64,000 nucleotides of DNA from Chitinimonas prasina. GTDB lineage: Bacteria; Pseudomonadota; Gammaproteobacteria; Burkholderiales; Chitinimonadaceae. The stretch is from the NCBI RefSeq assembly GCF_030160395.1, contig NZ_BSOG01000003.1:1-64000 (forward strand), read 5' to 3'. This document shows, in pieces, positions 35,354 through 45,327 of this stretch. The notes below the pieces were generated by a model. It saw nothing but the letters and a program-made list of their open reading frames with translations, ran no database searches and was not told the origin of the DNA. Numbering within the stretch: position 1 is the stretch's first letter; each line of letters opens with the position of its first letter. Position numbers and translations under genes: made by a program.

Positions 35354-35878
35354 ATGAAGAAGTCATCAACCCTGCTGCTCCTGCCCTTGCTATTGACAGC
35401 GTGTTCGGACAGCCGCTTTGAGGATTTGCAGGTGTGGATGGATGCAGAAAGTGCCAACTTACGGGGGCGGATTGAACCGCTGCCTGAGGTAAAGCCTTAT
35501 CAGCCCTTTATTTATGCTGCATTCGATATTGTTGAGCCGTTCAGCCGCAACAAGATGGAAGTAGCGAAAAAGGGTGGTGGTGGTGGTCTGGCACCCAATT
35601 TGAATCGACCCAAGGAAACCTTGGAAGCCTACGATCTCGAGAAGTTACGGATGGTGGGTACGTTGCAGCGCGGCAAGGAGCTGAATGCCTTGATCCGCAC
35701 GCCGGATGGCAATCTGTATCGGGTGAAGCTGGGTAGTTATATCGGCCAGAACTTTGGCATGGTGACTACCATTACCGAGACAGACCTGACACTGAAAGAG
35801 ATTGTGGAAGACAGTGGCGGTGACTGGGTTGAGAGAACAAGCGTACTGGCGTTGGATGATACGGAGCAAAACAAATGA
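35354..35878 (+). CDS. pilP: Type IV pilus lipoprotein PilP
   Basis: PilP is an inner-membrane lipoprotein that links PilNO to the secretin PilQ. The 174-residue protein has a lipoprotein signal (KKSSTLLLLPLLLTAC, lipobox LTAC), a flexible linker with GGGGGLAPNLNRPKETLEAYDLEKLRMVGTL, and the HR-type beta domain (DGNLYRVKLGSYIGQNFGMV). AAAGGA eight bases before ATG 35354 favours that start over ATG 35345, which touches the ribosome site. It overlaps pilQ by four bases. Confidence 0.93.
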   Translation: MKKSSTLLLLPLLLTACSDSRFEDLQVWMDAESANLRGRIEPLPEVKPYQPFIYAAFDIVEPFSRNKMEVAKKGGGGGLAPNLNRPKETLEAYDLEKLRMVGTLQRGKELNALIRTPDGNLYRVKLGSYIGQNFGMVTTITETDLTLKEIVEDSGGDWVERTSVLALDDTEQNK

Positions 35879-37953
35879 TTAGGAAGCGGATGCAGGGATG
35901 GCTGGGTTGTATTGCGCTGGTCTTGTTGATGGGTGTTGCCCATGCTAACGAGCCCAATGCGATCAAGTCTATCGAAGTGCAGGCCGAGTCTGCCGATCAC
36001 CAGGAAATCACGGTCGTTATGCAGAAAGCGCCGCAAGTACCGGCGAGTTTTGCTGTGAATACGCCGCCTCGTATCGCGTTTGACTTCAATAACACCGTCA
36101 ACGATTCGGGCAAGTCGTCCGTGCCAGTGTCAAGTGGCAACCTCAAGTCCATCAGCATCGCCGAATCGGGCAGCCGTACCCGGCTGGTGTTGAGCCTGCT
36201 ACGCGGTGCGACCTATGAGACACAGGTGGACGGCAACAAGCTGAAGATCAAGGTCAAGTCAACGGCGGCTGCGATGGCGGTCACCAATACCACGGCTCAG
36301 TTCTCCACTGCCCAAAACGCCAGCAAGGAGGCGATACGCAGTGTCGACTTTCGTCGCGGCACCAATGGCGATGGTCGTATCCTGATTGATCTGTCCAGCC
36401 CTTCCATTGGTATTGATATCAAGCAGCAGGGCAAGTCGCTGGTGCTGGAGTTTGCCAAGACCCAACTGCCTCGCCAGTTTGAGCGTCGCATGGATGTGAT
36501 CGACTTTGGCACTGCTGTGCAGACCATCGATACCTATAGCCAGGGCGATACGGTCAAGATGGTGATCGAGCCGCGTGGTGTCTGGGAGTATTCGGCCTAC
36601 CAGACCGAGAATCGCTTTACCGTTGAAGTGAAGAGCATAGACGAGCGTGCCAAGAAACTGGCAGAGCTGGATAAGCCGGTATTTAAGGGCGACAAACTGT
36701 CGCTGAATTTCCAAAACGTGGAAGTGCGTACCGTACTGCAGGTGATTGCCGAATTTACCGGTAAGAACATCATTACCAGCGATACCGTCAACGGCAACCT
36801 GACCCTGCGTCTGAAGGACGTGCCTTGGGATCAGGCACTGGAACTGATACTGCAGAGCAAGGGCCTGGACAAGCGTGAGAATGGCAATGTGCTGTGGGTG
36901 GCCCCACGCGACGAAATAGCCTTGCGCGAAACTCAGATTGCCGAAAGCAAGAAGAAGCTGGCCGAGGTTGAGCCCACCCGTACCGAATCCTTCCAGTTGA
37001 ATTACCAGAAGGCCGAAGACGTGCGGGATATGCTGATGAACGAGAAGCAGCCCTTCCTGAGCAAGCAAGGTACGGCCATCGTCGAACCGCGTACCAACAC
37101 CCTGATCGTGAACGACATCCCTGCCAAGCTGGACGATGTTCGCGCCCTGTTGCTGAAGACGGACACCGCTTCACGCCAGGTGATGATTGAGGCACGTATC
37201 GTGGTGGCGGATGACACCTTCAGCCGTGAGCTTGGTGTACGCCTGGGGCTGCGTGCAAACCGTACGCTGGATAGTGATACCCGCATCGGTGTCAGCAATA
37301 CCTCCAATGCCGCCATTGATATCCTCAACAACGGGAAAACAATGGGTACGGAAGGTAGCCAGGGTTCTGTGGTGAACCTGCCATCGTCCGCCACGACCGG
37401 TGGCGCGCTGGGCGTGACCTTGCTAAATGCCGCTGCCGGCATGCTGGTCAGCCTGGAGCTGCAGGCGCTGGAAGCAGAGGGCAAGGGTCGCACAGTGTCC
37501 AGTCCCCGCGTGATTACTGCCGATCAGCAGAAGGCTACGATCTCGCAAGGCCGCAAGTACTACATCATCGTACCGGGTGGCTCGGGTGATAGCGCTGCGC
37601 CGCAGGAGAAGGAAGCGGCCCTGAAGCTGGAAGTGACCCCACGGATTACCCCGGACCGTCGCGTGTTCATGGAACTGAGGGTGAGTAATGATGTGCTGAC
37701 CCAAGGTGGCCAGTTCCCTGTCGTGGAAACCAAGGTGGTGCAGACCAATGTGCTGGTCGGCAGTGGTGACACAGCCGTACTGGGTGGTGTGTACGAAATG
37801 CAGGAAAACGACGGCGAGAGCAAGGTGCCGCTGCTGGGTGATATTCCTTACCTGGGCAACCTGTTCAAGTCTAAGCTCAAGAGCACCAGCAAGAAGGAAC
37901 TCCTGATCTTTGTGACCCCGCGCATCCTGGATGACTCCTTGACACTGCGCTGA
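35875..37953 (+). CDS. pilQ: Type IV pilus secretin PilQ
   Basis: PilQ forms the outer-membrane pore through which the pilus is extruded. The 692-residue protein has a signal peptide (LGCIALVLLMGVAHA), two AMIN peptidoglycan-binding domains (about 35-130 and 155-255), the STN/secretin N0 domain (LSLNFQNVEVRTVLQVIAEF), an N1 domain with RTNTLIVNDIPAKLDDVRALL, and the C-terminal secretin barrel ending VPLLGDIPYLGNLFKSK and KKELLIFVTPRIL. It closes the pil operon and is followed 20 bases later by aroK, so shikimate genes are probably read from the same transcript. Confidence 0.97.
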   Translation: MIRKRMQGWLGCIALVLLMGVAHANEPNAIKSIEVQAESADHQEITVVMQKAPQVPASFAVNTPPRIAFDFNNTVNDSGKSSVPVSSGNLKSISIAESGSRTRLVLSLLRGATYETQVDGNKLKIKVKSTAAAMAVTNTTAQFSTAQNASKEAIRSVDFRRGTNGDGRILIDLSSPSIGIDIKQQGKSLVLEFAKTQLPRQFERRMDVIDFGTAVQTIDTYSQGDTVKMVIEPRGVWEYSAYQTENRFTVEVKSIDERAKKLAELDKPVFKGDKLSLNFQNVEVRTVLQVIAEFTGKNIITSDTVNGNLTLRLKDVPWDQALELILQSKGLDKRENGNVLWVAPRDEIALRETQIAESKKKLAEVEPTRTESFQLNYQKAEDVRDMLMNEKQPFLSKQGTAIVEPRTNTLIVNDIPAKLDDVRALLLKTDTASRQVMIEARIVVADDTFSRELGVRLGLRANRTLDSDTRIGVSNTSNAAIDILNNGKTMGTEGSQGSVVNLPSSATTGGALGVTLLNAAAGMLVSLELQALEAEGKGRTVSSPRVITADQQKATISQGRKYYIIVPGGSGDSAAPQEKEAALKLEVTPRITPDRRVFMELRVSNDVLTQGGQFPVVETKVVQTNVLVGSGDTAVLGGVYEMQENDGESKVPLLGDIPYLGNLFKSKLKSTSKKELLIFVTPRILDDSLTLR

Positions 37954-37973
37954 TCTCAGCTCGATACGCTACA

Positions 37974-38519
37974 ATGCCCGGCATGAATTTGCCGGGCAAT
38001 TTTTTTCTTGTAGGGTTGATGGGTGCAGGCAAGACGACCATAGGTCGCAGCCTTGCGCGCCTGTCCAATAAAACCTTCTATGACGCCGATCATGAGATAG
38101 AGGCGCGCACTGGTGTGCGGGTGCCCATCATCTTTGAAATCGAAGGCGAGGCGGGCTTTCGTGCGCGGGAGGTGGAAACCATACGTGCTCTCACGGCGCT
38201 CAACGATATCGTGCTGGCGACCGGTGGCGGCGCGGTGCTGAATCCGGCCAATCGCGAATGCCTGCGCAAGCATGGCTTTGTGATCTACCTAAGGGCCTCG
38301 GTAGAGGAGCTCTACCAGCGCACCCGCCAGGACAAGAACCGTCCGCTGCTGCAGACCGCCAATCCACGGGCCAAGCTGGAACAGCTGTATACCGAACGCG
38401 ATCCTATCTACCGCGAACTGGCCGACCTGGTTGTCGATACCGGCCGGCAGGGCGTGCAGCAACTGGCTCAGTCCATACTTACCGAATTGTCCCAACGCCA
38501 TGACATCCGTTCATCTTGA
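37974..38519 (+). CDS. aroK: Shikimate kinase
   Basis: AroK phosphorylates shikimate at the 3-hydroxyl with ATP, the fifth step of the shikimate pathway. The 181-residue protein has the Walker [13 protein letters not shown], the shikimate-binding [11 protein letters not shown] and FREREVE-like [22 protein letters not shown] and the lid [12 protein letters not shown]. ATGs at 37974 and 37983 are both possible. It sits between pilQ and aroB, an arrangement widespread in gammaproteobacteria and betaproteobacteria, and overlaps aroB by 20 bases. Confidence 0.95.
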   Translation: MPGMNLPGNFFLVGLMGAGKTTIGRSLARLSNKTFYDADHEIEARTGVRVPIIFEIEGEAGFRAREVETIRALTALNDIVLATGGGAVLNPANRECLRKHGFVIYLRASVEELYQRTRQDKNRPLLQTANPRAKLEQLYTERDPIYRELADLVVDTGRQGVQQLAQSILTELSQRHDIRSS

Positions 38520-39567
38520 TCTGGGCCACGCCAGCTATGACATCCTGATCGGCAGCAATCTGCTGGCAGACGTAAGCCCCATAGTACGGCTGCTGCCCTT
38601 GCCCAAGGTGGCAGTGGTGACCAACGTTACCGTGGCCAAGCTTTACCTGGCACCCTTGCAGGCCGCCCTGGAGGCACAGGGGGTGAGCGTCCTGCCTATC
38701 TGTCTGCCCGACGGTGAAGCCTACAAGACCTGGGAGACTTTGAACCAGATCATGGACCAGTTACTGGCCAGCCGTTGTGAACGGAAGACCACCTTGATTG
38801 CACTGGGCGGTGGCGTGATCGGCGACATGACCGGTTTTGCAGCCGCCATCTACCAGCGCGGCGTACCTTTCATCCAGGTGCCGACCACCTTGTTGGCCCA
38901 AGTGGATTCATCGGTGGGCGGCAAGACTGCCATCAACCATCCGCTGGGCAAGAACATGATAGGCGCGTTCTACCAACCCAGATTGGTGCTGGCAGACCTG
39001 GCTACTTTGCATAGTTTGCCCACCAGGGAATACGCCGCAGGTTTGGCAGAGGTGATCAAGTACGGCTTGATTGATGACCCTGAGTTCTTTGTCTGGCTGG
39101 AACAGAACATGGGTCGCTTGATGGCCCGTGATACTACGGCGCTGGCCTATGCCGTCGAGCGCTCCTGCCGTAACAAGGCCCGCATCGTGATAGCGGATGA
39201 GCGGGAAGAGGGCCAACGTGCCCTGCTGAACCTGGGTCATACCTTTGGCCATGCCATCGAGGCGGGCCTAGGCTATGGCACCTGGCTGCATGGTGAGGCG
39301 GTGGCAGTGGGTATGTTGCTGGCCGCCAGGGCATCGCACCTGCTGGGGCAATTGAGCGAGGCGGATGTGGCGCGCATCTCCCGTCTGCTACAGGCAGCCG
39401 GCTTGCCTGTGGAGGCGCCCACGCTGGGCTTTGAGCGCTGGCTGGACTTGATGGCGCAGGACAAGAAGGTGGAGGCCGGCCGTATACGTTTCGTGCTGTT
39501 GCGCGCCATGAGCCAGGCCTATGTGACACATCTCGATACGGCGCAACTGCGCCAGTTGCTGAGCTGA
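38500..39567 (+). CDS. aroB: 3-Dehydroquinate synthase
   Basis: AroB converts DAHP to 3-dehydroquinate using NAD and a divalent metal, the second step of the shikimate pathway. The 355-residue protein has PDGEAYKTW, the NAD-binding [44 protein letters not shown], the metal ligands in [22 protein letters not shown] and [10 protein letters not shown]. The ATG 38500 is inside the end of aroK. Its stop overlaps the start of the sugar transferase, so all three are coupled. Confidence 0.97.
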   Translation: MTSVHLDLGHASYDILIGSNLLADVSPIVRLLPLPKVAVVTNVTVAKLYLAPLQAALEAQGVSVLPICLPDGEAYKTWETLNQIMDQLLASRCERKTTLIALGGGVIGDMTGFAAAIYQRGVPFIQVPTTLLAQVDSSVGGKTAINHPLGKNMIGAFYQPRLVLADLATLHSLPTREYAAGLAEVIKYGLIDDPEFFVWLEQNMGRLMARDTTALAYAVERSCRNKARIVIADEREEGQRALLNLGHTFGHAIEAGLGYGTWLHGEAVAVGMLLAARASHLLGQLSEADVARISRLLQAAGLPVEAPTLGFERWLDLMAQDKKVEAGRIRFVLLRAMSQAYVTHLDTAQLRQLLS

Positions 39568-40196
39568 TGTCGCCCTTGTTAAGCCGCTTCAACAGCGGTA
39601 CCAAGCGCCTGCTGGACATACTGCTAGGCCTGCTGGCGTTGCTGCTGTGTGCCCCGGTGCTGCTGCTGCTGTATGGCCTGCTGTGCCTTCAAGGTGGGCG
39701 GCCGCTGTTTGGTCATGTCCGGGTGGGTCGCCATGGCCGGACTTTCCATTGCTACAAGTTCCGCACCATGTATGTGGATGCTGAACAGCGATTGGCGGAG
39801 CTGCTGGCCCGCGATCCGGAGGCGCGACGGCAATGGCAGCAGGATTTCAAGCTGAAACAGGATCCCCGTGTGACACCCTTGGGCGCCTTCCTGCGCAAGT
39901 CCAGCCTGGATGAGCTGCCACAGCTATGGAATGTGTTGCGAGGGCAGATGAGCCTGGTGGGGCCTCGGCCGGTCGTCAGCGAGGAGTTGCCGCGCTATGG
40001 TGAGGCCCTGGCCAGCTACCTGGCCGTCCGGCCTGGCATTACCGGGCTGTGGCAGGTAAGCGGCCGCAATGACACCAGCTATGCCCAGCGCGTGGCGCTG
40101 GATGCCCACTATGTACGTAACTGGAGCTTGTGGTTGGATATCTCCATCCTGCTGCGTACCTGCCTGGTGGTGCTGAATCGGCGCGGTGCATATTGA
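39567..40196 (+). CDS. Undecaprenyl-phosphate sugar phosphotransferase
   Basis: The 209-residue protein is a monotopic bacterial sugar transferase. It transfers a sugar 1-phosphate from a nucleotide sugar to undecaprenyl phosphate to start exopolysaccharide or O-antigen synthesis. One N-terminal membrane segment (KRLLDILLGLLALLLCAPVLLLL) is followed by the catalytic domain with CYKFRTMYVDAE, FLRKSSLDELPQLWNVLRGQMSLVGPRPVV and RPGITGLWQVSGRN. It lacks the four extra N-terminal helices of WbaP/WcaJ, so it is the short PglC/ExoY-like form. It overlaps the stop of aroB and ends near the surface-sugar genes on the opposite strand, which probably act with it. Confidence 0.92.
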   Translation: MSPLLSRFNSGTKRLLDILLGLLALLLCAPVLLLLYGLLCLQGGRPLFGHVRVGRHGRTFHCYKFRTMYVDAEQRLAELLARDPEARRQWQQDFKLKQDPRVTPLGAFLRKSSLDELPQLWNVLRGQMSLVGPRPVVSEELPRYGEALASYLAVRPGITGLWQVSGRNDTSYAQRVALDAHYVRNWSLWLDISILLRTCLVVLNRRGAY

Positions 40197-40561
40197 AAGC
40201 CGGATAGGGACGAAGGTTCTGGATGGGCCTTGGAGGGGACAGGCCTAAAGTCACCCTGACGCCAAACGCCAGCGCTGCCTGATACCGTAGGCTGTCCCCA
40301 GATCGCATCCGCATATTCACCCTTACCCTCGCTGCCGCGACGGCGGTCTACGCTGCGGGGAGGGGGGCTTGCTGCGGCGCGTCAGCAATTTGATTGCGCT
40401 TTCGCTTAGAGCGGTTACCAAAACCCAGCGTAGCGGTTCTGGCTAGGCGTGCGAGCGCAGGCGCGCGCCGCAGACAGTACGTGGGTACGGCAAGCTCGCG
40501 CAACAACGCCAGAAGGGTTCTATTAGCGGCTCTTGGCCACGACGCAAGTTCATGGCCCGAT
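40197..40561. other. Intergenic region with nested inverted repeats
   Basis: About 365 bp between convergent genes. GGGGACAGGCCTA (40235-40247) pairs with TAGGCTGTCCCC (40288-40299) with one bulge. Further on, TTCTGGC near 40437 and GCCAGAA near 40508 bracket GCGAGC/GCTCGC arms. No open frame is convincing. It may hold terminators or a structured RNA. Confidence 0.4.
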
Positions 40562-41485
40562 CTACGGCCGGCCGGGTGCCTGCCACCAGCGTGGGTGCAT
40601 GCTGAGGCGCTGGCATAGCCAACGGGGTAGCTGGCGGGAGCGCTTGCCCAGTTGGTAGCCCAGCCACTTCATGCCGCTGGCCTTCAGGCTGCGCCACTGC
40701 CATATCCGGCCGTGCATGCGCATGCTGCGCCATTCCGACCTGACATAGCGCAAACCCTCCCCCGATACCTGGCCAAAGCTGTGCAGCAGCCAGGGTTCGC
40801 CCGCGTGCAGGGCGCCGGTATCAAAGTAGCGGCGGAACTCGGCTGTGGCTGGGTAGTTGTGCGAGTGGGCCACACAGGCGTCGGCCACGTAGGCGACGCG
40901 GAATCCTGCTTGCAGCAGCCTGGCGCAGGCCAGCATGTCCTCTGCCAGGAGGGTGCGCTGTGGGAAGCCGCCCAGTGCCATCAGGTCGCGGCGGCGCCAG
41001 GCTGAGAAGGAGTTGGAACAAAAAGCGGTCTTGATGCCCAGTTGTTGCCGATCAGCGTAGCTCACCACGTGGGAGCGGGCCGGATAATTGAACTGGCGGG
41101 CATGTGTCGCCAGCGGGGTGGCGTCATGGTGAGGCAGTTGCCGGCCATAGGCAGCGGCCACATCGGTCTGCTCGAATGCCGCCAGCAGCCTGGCCAGGGC
41201 GTCGGGCGAGGACAGCAGGGCATCCTGGGTCATGCAGACCACCACCTCGCAGTCGTGCAGCTGTTGCAGGCCCCACAACCGGGTGCCACCATGATCGAAG
41301 TCCGCGCGGGCGATGCTGCACACCTCCAGCCCGGCATCGCGGGCAAGCTCGGCGGTCTGGTCGCTGGAGCTGGAGTCGATGACCAGGGTGCGGTCTGGTT
41401 GTCGGGTCTGGCTGGCCAGGGCGGCCAGCCAATCGACCCAGCGGGGGCCTGCATCCAGCGTGGGAACCAGCAGGCCTAGCCGCAT
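40562..41485 (-). CDS. Family 2 glycosyltransferase (rhamnosyltransferase-like)
   Basis: A 307-residue GT-A glycosyltransferase. It starts MRLGLLVPTLDAGPRWVDWL, then has the nucleotide-sugar site TLVIDSSSSDQTAELA, RADFDHGGTRLWGL, the DxD-like MTQDALLSSPDALA, and the acceptor region LLAEDMLACARLLQAGFRVAYVADACVAHSHNY. The FDHGGTR and hydrophobic-ED pattern is typical of dTDP-rhamnosyltransferases. It is cytoplasmic, perhaps membrane-associated by its basic C-terminus. ATG 41485 matches the family start; ATG 41515 is in frame and would overlap rmlA by 20 bases. It is the last gene of the galE/rmlB/rmlA strand. Confidence 0.87.
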   Translation of the reverse strand: MRLGLLVPTLDAGPRWVDWLAALASQTRQPDRTLVIDSSSSDQTAELARDAGLEVCSIARADFDHGGTRLWGLQQLHDCEVVVCMTQDALLSSPDALARLLAAFEQTDVAAAYGRQLPHHDATPLATHARQFNYPARSHVVSYADRQQLGIKTAFCSNSFSAWRRRDLMALGGFPQRTLLAEDMLACARLLQAGFRVAYVADACVAHSHNYPATAEFRRYFDTGALHAGEPWLLHSFGQVSGEGLRYVRSEWRSMRMHGRIWQWRSLKASGMKWLGYQLGKRSRQLPRWLCQRLSMHPRWWQAPGRP

Positions 41486-41495
41486 GGTGCTGCCA

Positions 41496-42377
41496 TCAGC
41501 GGAACGGCCTGTCATCCGCCAGCAGGCTTAACAGGTACTGGCCGTAAGCATTTTTGGCCATGGGCTGGGCCAGCCGTTGCAGGGCCGCAGCGTCGATATA
41601 GCCCTGGCGGAAGGCGACCTCCTCCGGACTGGCGATCTTCTGGCCTTGGCGCTTTTCCAGGGTCTGGATGAACAGCGAGGCCTCCAGCATGGATTCATGG
41701 GTGCCGGTATCCAGCCAGGCATAGCCCCGGCCCATGATCTCCACGTTCAGCGCATTCCATTCCAGGTAGCGGGCGTTGACGTCGGTAATCTCCAGCTCGC
41801 CCCGTGCCGAGGGCTGGATGGATTTGGCAACTTCCACCACGCGATGGTCATAGAAATACAGGCCGGTCACCGCATAGCGCGATTTGGGCTGTTTGGGCTT
41901 TTCCTCCAGGCTGACGGCCTGGCCCTGTGCATTGAACTCCACAACGCCATAACGCTCCGGGTCGGTCACCGCATAGGCAAATACCGTGGCGCCCTCGCCG
42001 CGCTGGGCGGCATTGGTCAGCAGGGACTGGAAATCATGGCCGTAGAAGATGTTGTCGCCGAGCACCAGGGCAACGCTGTCGCCGGCGATGAACTCCTCGC
42101 CCAGGATAAAGGCCTGCGCCAGCCCATCAGGGCTGGGCTGCACCTTGTACTGCAGCCGTATGCCCCACTGCGAGCCATCGCCCAGTAACTGCTGGAAGCG
42201 CGGCGTATCCTGCGGGGTGGAGATCAGCAGTATGTCACGTATCCCCGCCAGCATCAGGGTGGTCAGGGGGTAATAGACCATGGGCTTGTCGTACACCGGC
42301 AGCAGTTGCTTGCTGACGGCCAGCGTGGCGGGGTAGAGGCGGGTGCCGGAGCCACCGGCCAGGATGATGCCCTTCAT
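41496..42377 (-). CDS. rfbA: Glucose-1-phosphate thymidylyltransferase
   Basis: RmlA/RfbA joins dTTP and glucose 1-phosphate to make dTDP-glucose, the first step of the dTDP-rhamnose pathway. The 293-residue protein has the nucleotide-binding [63 protein letters not shown] and the acceptor site [14 protein letters not shown] and [16 protein letters not shown]. Length fits the family. Its ATG overlaps the end of rfbB. rmlC and rmlD, which would finish dTDP-rhamnose, are not in the window. Confidence 0.97.
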   Translation of the reverse strand: MKGIILAGGSGTRLYPATLAVSKQLLPVYDKPMVYYPLTTLMLAGIRDILLISTPQDTPRFQQLLGDGSQWGIRLQYKVQPSPDGLAQAFILGEEFIAGDSVALVLGDNIFYGHDFQSLLTNAAQRGEGATVFAYAVTDPERYGVVEFNAQGQAVSLEEKPKQPKSRYAVTGLYFYDHRVVEVAKSIQPSARGELEITDVNARYLEWNALNVEIMGRGYAWLDTGTHESMLEASLFIQTLEKRQGQKIASPEEVAFRQGYIDAAALQRLAQPMAKNAYGQYLLSLLADDRPFR

Positions 42378-43432
42378 GCGGGTACGCTTTCTGTGGTCGC
42401 GGCACGATAGCTGCCATTGGCAATGCGGGCCAGCCAGTCAGGATGGGCCAGGTACCAGTCTATGGTCTTGCGTATGCCGGTCTCGAAGGTCTCGCTAGGG
42501 CGCCAGCCCAACTCGCGTTCCACCTTGCGGGCATCAATGGCATAGCGGCGATCATGGCCGGGGCGGTCGGTCACATAGCTGATCTGCTCTCGGTAGGAGC
42601 GGCCATCCTCGCGCGGTCGGGCCTGGTCCAGCAGGTCGCAGATCAGGTGGACGATCTCGATGTTGGGTTTCTCGTTCCAGCCGCCGATATTGTAGGTCTC
42701 GCCCAGGCGGCCGTGGCCCAGTACCTGACGTATGGCGGCGCAGTGGTCACCCACATAGAGCCAGTCACGCACATTCTGGCCGTCGCCATAGATGGGTAGG
42801 GCCTTGCCGGCCAGCGCGTGAGTGATCATCAACGGTATCAGCTTCTCTGGAAACTGATAGGGGCCGTAGTTGTTGGAGCAGTTGGTGGTTAGCACCGGCA
42901 GGCCATAGGTATGGTGCCAGGCCCGTACTAGGTGATCGGATGCCGCCTTGGAGGCAGAGTAGGGGCTGTTGGGCTGGTACTGGTGTGTTTCGGCGAAAGC
43001 AGGGTCTTGCCGCTCCAGCGAGCCGTAGACTTCGTCAGTGGAGACATGCAGAAAGCGGAATTCAGCCTGTGCCTCCGTCGCCAGGCCTTGCCAGTAGGCG
43101 CGCGTTGCCTCCAGCAGGCGGAATGTACCCAGTACATTGGTCTCGATGAAATCGGCCGGACCGTGTATGGAGCGATCTACATGGGATTCCGCCGCAAAAT
43201 TGATGATGGCGCGCGGCTGATGCTGGCTCAGCAGCTGCGCCAGCAGGGCGCTGTCACCAATGTCACCCTGCACCAAGCGGTGGCGACCATCGTTGGCCAG
43301 GGCTTGCAAATTGTCGCGGTTGCCGGCGTAAGTCAGCTTGTCGAGGTTGATGACAGGCTCGTCGCACTGCTTGAGCCACTCCAGAACAAAGTTGGCGCCG
43401 ATAAAACCCGCGCCGCCGGTAACAAGAATCAA
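42374..43432 (-). CDS. rfbB: dTDP-glucose 4,6-dehydratase
   Basis: RmlB/RfbB converts dTDP-glucose to dTDP-4-keto-6-deoxyglucose with bound NAD. The 352-residue protein has [12 protein letters not shown] for [15 protein letters not shown], the catalytic [10 protein letters not shown] and [13 protein letters not shown] (YxxxK), and [16 protein letters not shown]. The start is TTG 43432: GGAG lies about seven bases upstream, and this gives [12 protein letters not shown], the family N-terminus, while no ATG or GTG is nearby. It overlaps rfbA by four bases and follows galE by 106 bases on the same strand. Confidence 0.96.
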   Translation of the reverse strand: MILVTGGAGFIGANFVLEWLKQCDEPVINLDKLTYAGNRDNLQALANDGRHRLVQGDIGDSALLAQLLSQHQPRAIINFAAESHVDRSIHGPADFIETNVLGTFRLLEATRAYWQGLATEAQAEFRFLHVSTDEVYGSLERQDPAFAETHQYQPNSPYSASKAASDHLVRAWHHTYGLPVLTTNCSNNYGPYQFPEKLIPLMITHALAGKALPIYGDGQNVRDWLYVGDHCAAIRQVLGHGRLGETYNIGGWNEKPNIEIVHLICDLLDQARPREDGRSYREQISYVTDRPGHDRRYAIDARKVERELGWRPSETFETGIRKTIDWYLAHPDWLARIANGSYRAATTESVPA

Positions 43433-43538
43433 GATGCACTCCGAATAGATAAGGCGGCAGTGCTGGGCGGGCCCGCCTACCCCGGCGGCCTGTTGTACGG
43501 GAGCAACGAATGGGCCGGCGGGTGTAGAGCAGGGCGGC

Positions 43539-44552
43539 TCAGTAGCCGTTCGGGTTTTGCGATTGCCAACGCCAGGCGTCGGCACACATTTCCAGTAGGT
43601 CGCGCTTGGCGCGCCAACCCAGTATATCGGCCGCCCTGCTGGGGTCGGCATAGTAGCTGGCCAGGTCGCCTTGGCGGCGTGCCACGAAGCGCGAAGGTAT
43701 GCGTTGGCCGCAGGCCTGTTCGAAAGCACGTATGACTTCCAGCACGCTGTGGCCGCGGCCCATGCCCAGGTTCAGTGTCAGCAGGCCGCTTTCGCCGGCG
43801 GTGTGCTGCAGTGCCTTGACGTGGCCCTCGGCCATATCACACACATGCAGGTAGTCGCGTACGCCGGTGCCGTCGGGCGTGGGGTAGTCATGACCGAAGA
43901 TGGACAGCTCGTCCTGACGGCCAACAGCAACCTGGCACAGGTGGGGCATCAGGTTGTTGACGGCGCCGCTCGGGTCCTCGCCTATCAGGCCGGATGGGTG
44001 GGCGCCCACCGGATTGAAATAGCGCAGTATGGCGATGCGCCAGCTGGGGTCGGCCTGCACCAAGTCGTGCAATATACCCTCCACCATGGCCTTGCTGCGG
44101 CCGTAGACGGTGTTGGGTGCCACCGGGGCTTCCTCGCGGTAAGGCACGCGGGCGGCCTCGCCGTAGACCGTCGCTGAGGAGCTGAATACCAGCCGGCGTA
44201 CATTGTGCCGCGCCATGACGTCGAGCAGGGTCAGGCTGGCTTCAAGATTGTGCTGGTAGTACTTGAGAGGGAACTGCTGGGCTTCGGAGATGGATTTGAC
44301 GCCGGCGCAATGCAACACACCCGCGAACGGGTGTTTGTCGAAAAGGCGCTGGAGCAAGCCCCGATCGCGTAGATCGCCCTCGTGCCAGACCATGGCGCGG
44401 CCGGCAATGGCGGCAACGCGATCCAGCACAGCCGGTTTGCTGTTGGAGAAATTATCGACGACGACGAGGTCGTAGCCTGCGGCTAGCAGCTCCACACAGG
44501 TATGACTGCCTATGTAGCCGGCTCCCCCGGTAACGAGTATTTGTTGTCGCAT
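43539..44552 (-). CDS. galE: UDP-glucose 4-epimerase
   Basis: GalE interconverts UDP-glucose and UDP-galactose with tightly bound NAD. The 337-residue protein has TGGAGYIGSHTCVELL, VVVDNFSNSKP, HCAGVKSISEAQQFPLKYY, the catalytic SSSATVYG and NTVYGRSKAMVE (YxxxK), RYFNPVGAHPSG and GTGVRDYLHVCDMAEGHV. Length equals the E. coli enzyme. It leads the minus-strand galE-rfbB-rfbA-GT2 series and probably supplies UDP-galactose for surface polysaccharide. A perfect hairpin lies upstream between galE and rppH. Confidence 0.97.
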   Translation of the reverse strand: MRQQILVTGGAGYIGSHTCVELLAAGYDLVVVDNFSNSKPAVLDRVAAIAGRAMVWHEGDLRDRGLLQRLFDKHPFAGVLHCAGVKSISEAQQFPLKYYQHNLEASLTLLDVMARHNVRRLVFSSSATVYGEAARVPYREEAPVAPNTVYGRSKAMVEGILHDLVQADPSWRIAILRYFNPVGAHPSGLIGEDPSGAVNNLMPHLCQVAVGRQDELSIFGHDYPTPDGTGVRDYLHVCDMAEGHVKALQHTAGESGLLTLNLGMGRGHSVLEVIRAFEQACGQRIPSRFVARRQGDLASYYADPSRAADILGWRAKRDLLEMCADAWRWQSQNPNGY

Positions 44553-44627
44553 CTGCCAATGCTACCGTTATTGTGCGGCGCAACCAAGACCACGATTGCA
44601 TTCAAAGGGCCAATATAATCCGTGTAA

Positions 44628-44662
44628 GCCTAACGGCAGCTGAATACTAGCTGCCGTTAGGC
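44628..44662. terminator. Perfect 14-bp hairpin between rppH and galE
   Basis: GCCTAACGGCAGCT (44628-44641) pairs exactly with AGCTGCCGTTAGGC (44649-44662) around a 7-base loop, 20 bases after the rppH stop on the minus strand. No T-tract follows on either strand, so it may be a 3'-end stabiliser or factor-assisted terminator. Confidence 0.5.
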
Positions 44663-44681
44663 GTTTCAGCGAGGAGTATAG

Positions 44682-45200
44682 TCAGCGTGGTGCTTCTTGT
44701 TGTCGTGGAAGTGTCTTTTGGCGGGGATTGGGTGTCAGGAAGCGTGCCAGTTCAGACAGTGCCTGCTCGTAGACGCCGCGCTTGAACTCGATAACGGCCT
44801 CCAGCGGCGCCCAGTATTCATTCCAGCGCCAGGCATCAAACTCCGGATGGTGCGAAGCCCGCAGGCAGACATCGCACTCACGGCCGACCAGTCGCAGCAG
44901 AAACCAGATCTGTTTCTGGCCGCGATAGGTGCCGCGCCACTCCCGCCGCACCCAATGGGTGGGCACGTCATAGCGCAGCCAGTCCCGGGTGCGCCCCAGG
45001 ATGCGGACATGTTCGGGCTTGAGCCCAGTTTCTTCCATCAGCTCACGAAACATGGCCTGTTCGGGCGTTTCGCCCGATTTGATGCCGCCCTGCGGGAACT
45101 GCCAGGAATGTTCGCGAACACGTTTGCCCCAAAAAACCTGGTTTTTGTCGTTGCAGATAATGATGCCAACGTTGGGGCGATAACCGTCTCGATCGAGCAT
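44682..45200 (-). CDS. rppH: RNA pyrophosphohydrolase
   Basis: RppH removes pyrophosphate from the 5' end of mRNA and so triggers RNase E decay. The 172-residue protein matches the E. coli length and starts [27 protein letters not shown]. The Nudix box is [30 protein letters not shown] and [25 protein letters not shown] are typical of the RppH subgroup. ATG 45200 is preferred over GTG 45209. It is apparently monocistronic. Confidence 0.96.
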   Translation of the reverse strand: MLDRDGYRPNVGIIICNDKNQVFWGKRVREHSWQFPQGGIKSGETPEQAMFRELMEETGLKPEHVRILGRTRDWLRYDVPTHWVRREWRGTYRGQKQIWFLLRLVGRECDVCLRASHHPEFDAWRWNEYWAPLEAVIEFKRGVYEQALSELARFLTPNPRQKTLPRQQEAPR

Positions 45201-45327
45201 GGATATCACCGTAGGAAATCGTTAAGTTGTCTTGATTTTTTCACATCGGCACGGTGATGGAAAGCAAAGGCTGATGCTGCTTTGCAGCAAGTTGGCGGGG
45301 GCTTGCTCCTGGCTGAAAAAACTCCTG

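Noticed and set aside
44628-44662. Ends GCCTAAC and GTTAGGC look like integron attC core sites.
   Set aside because: The element is only 35 bases, a perfect palindrome without the unpaired bases and length range of attC sites, and no integrase or cassette array is nearby. A hairpin at a 3' end explains it better.
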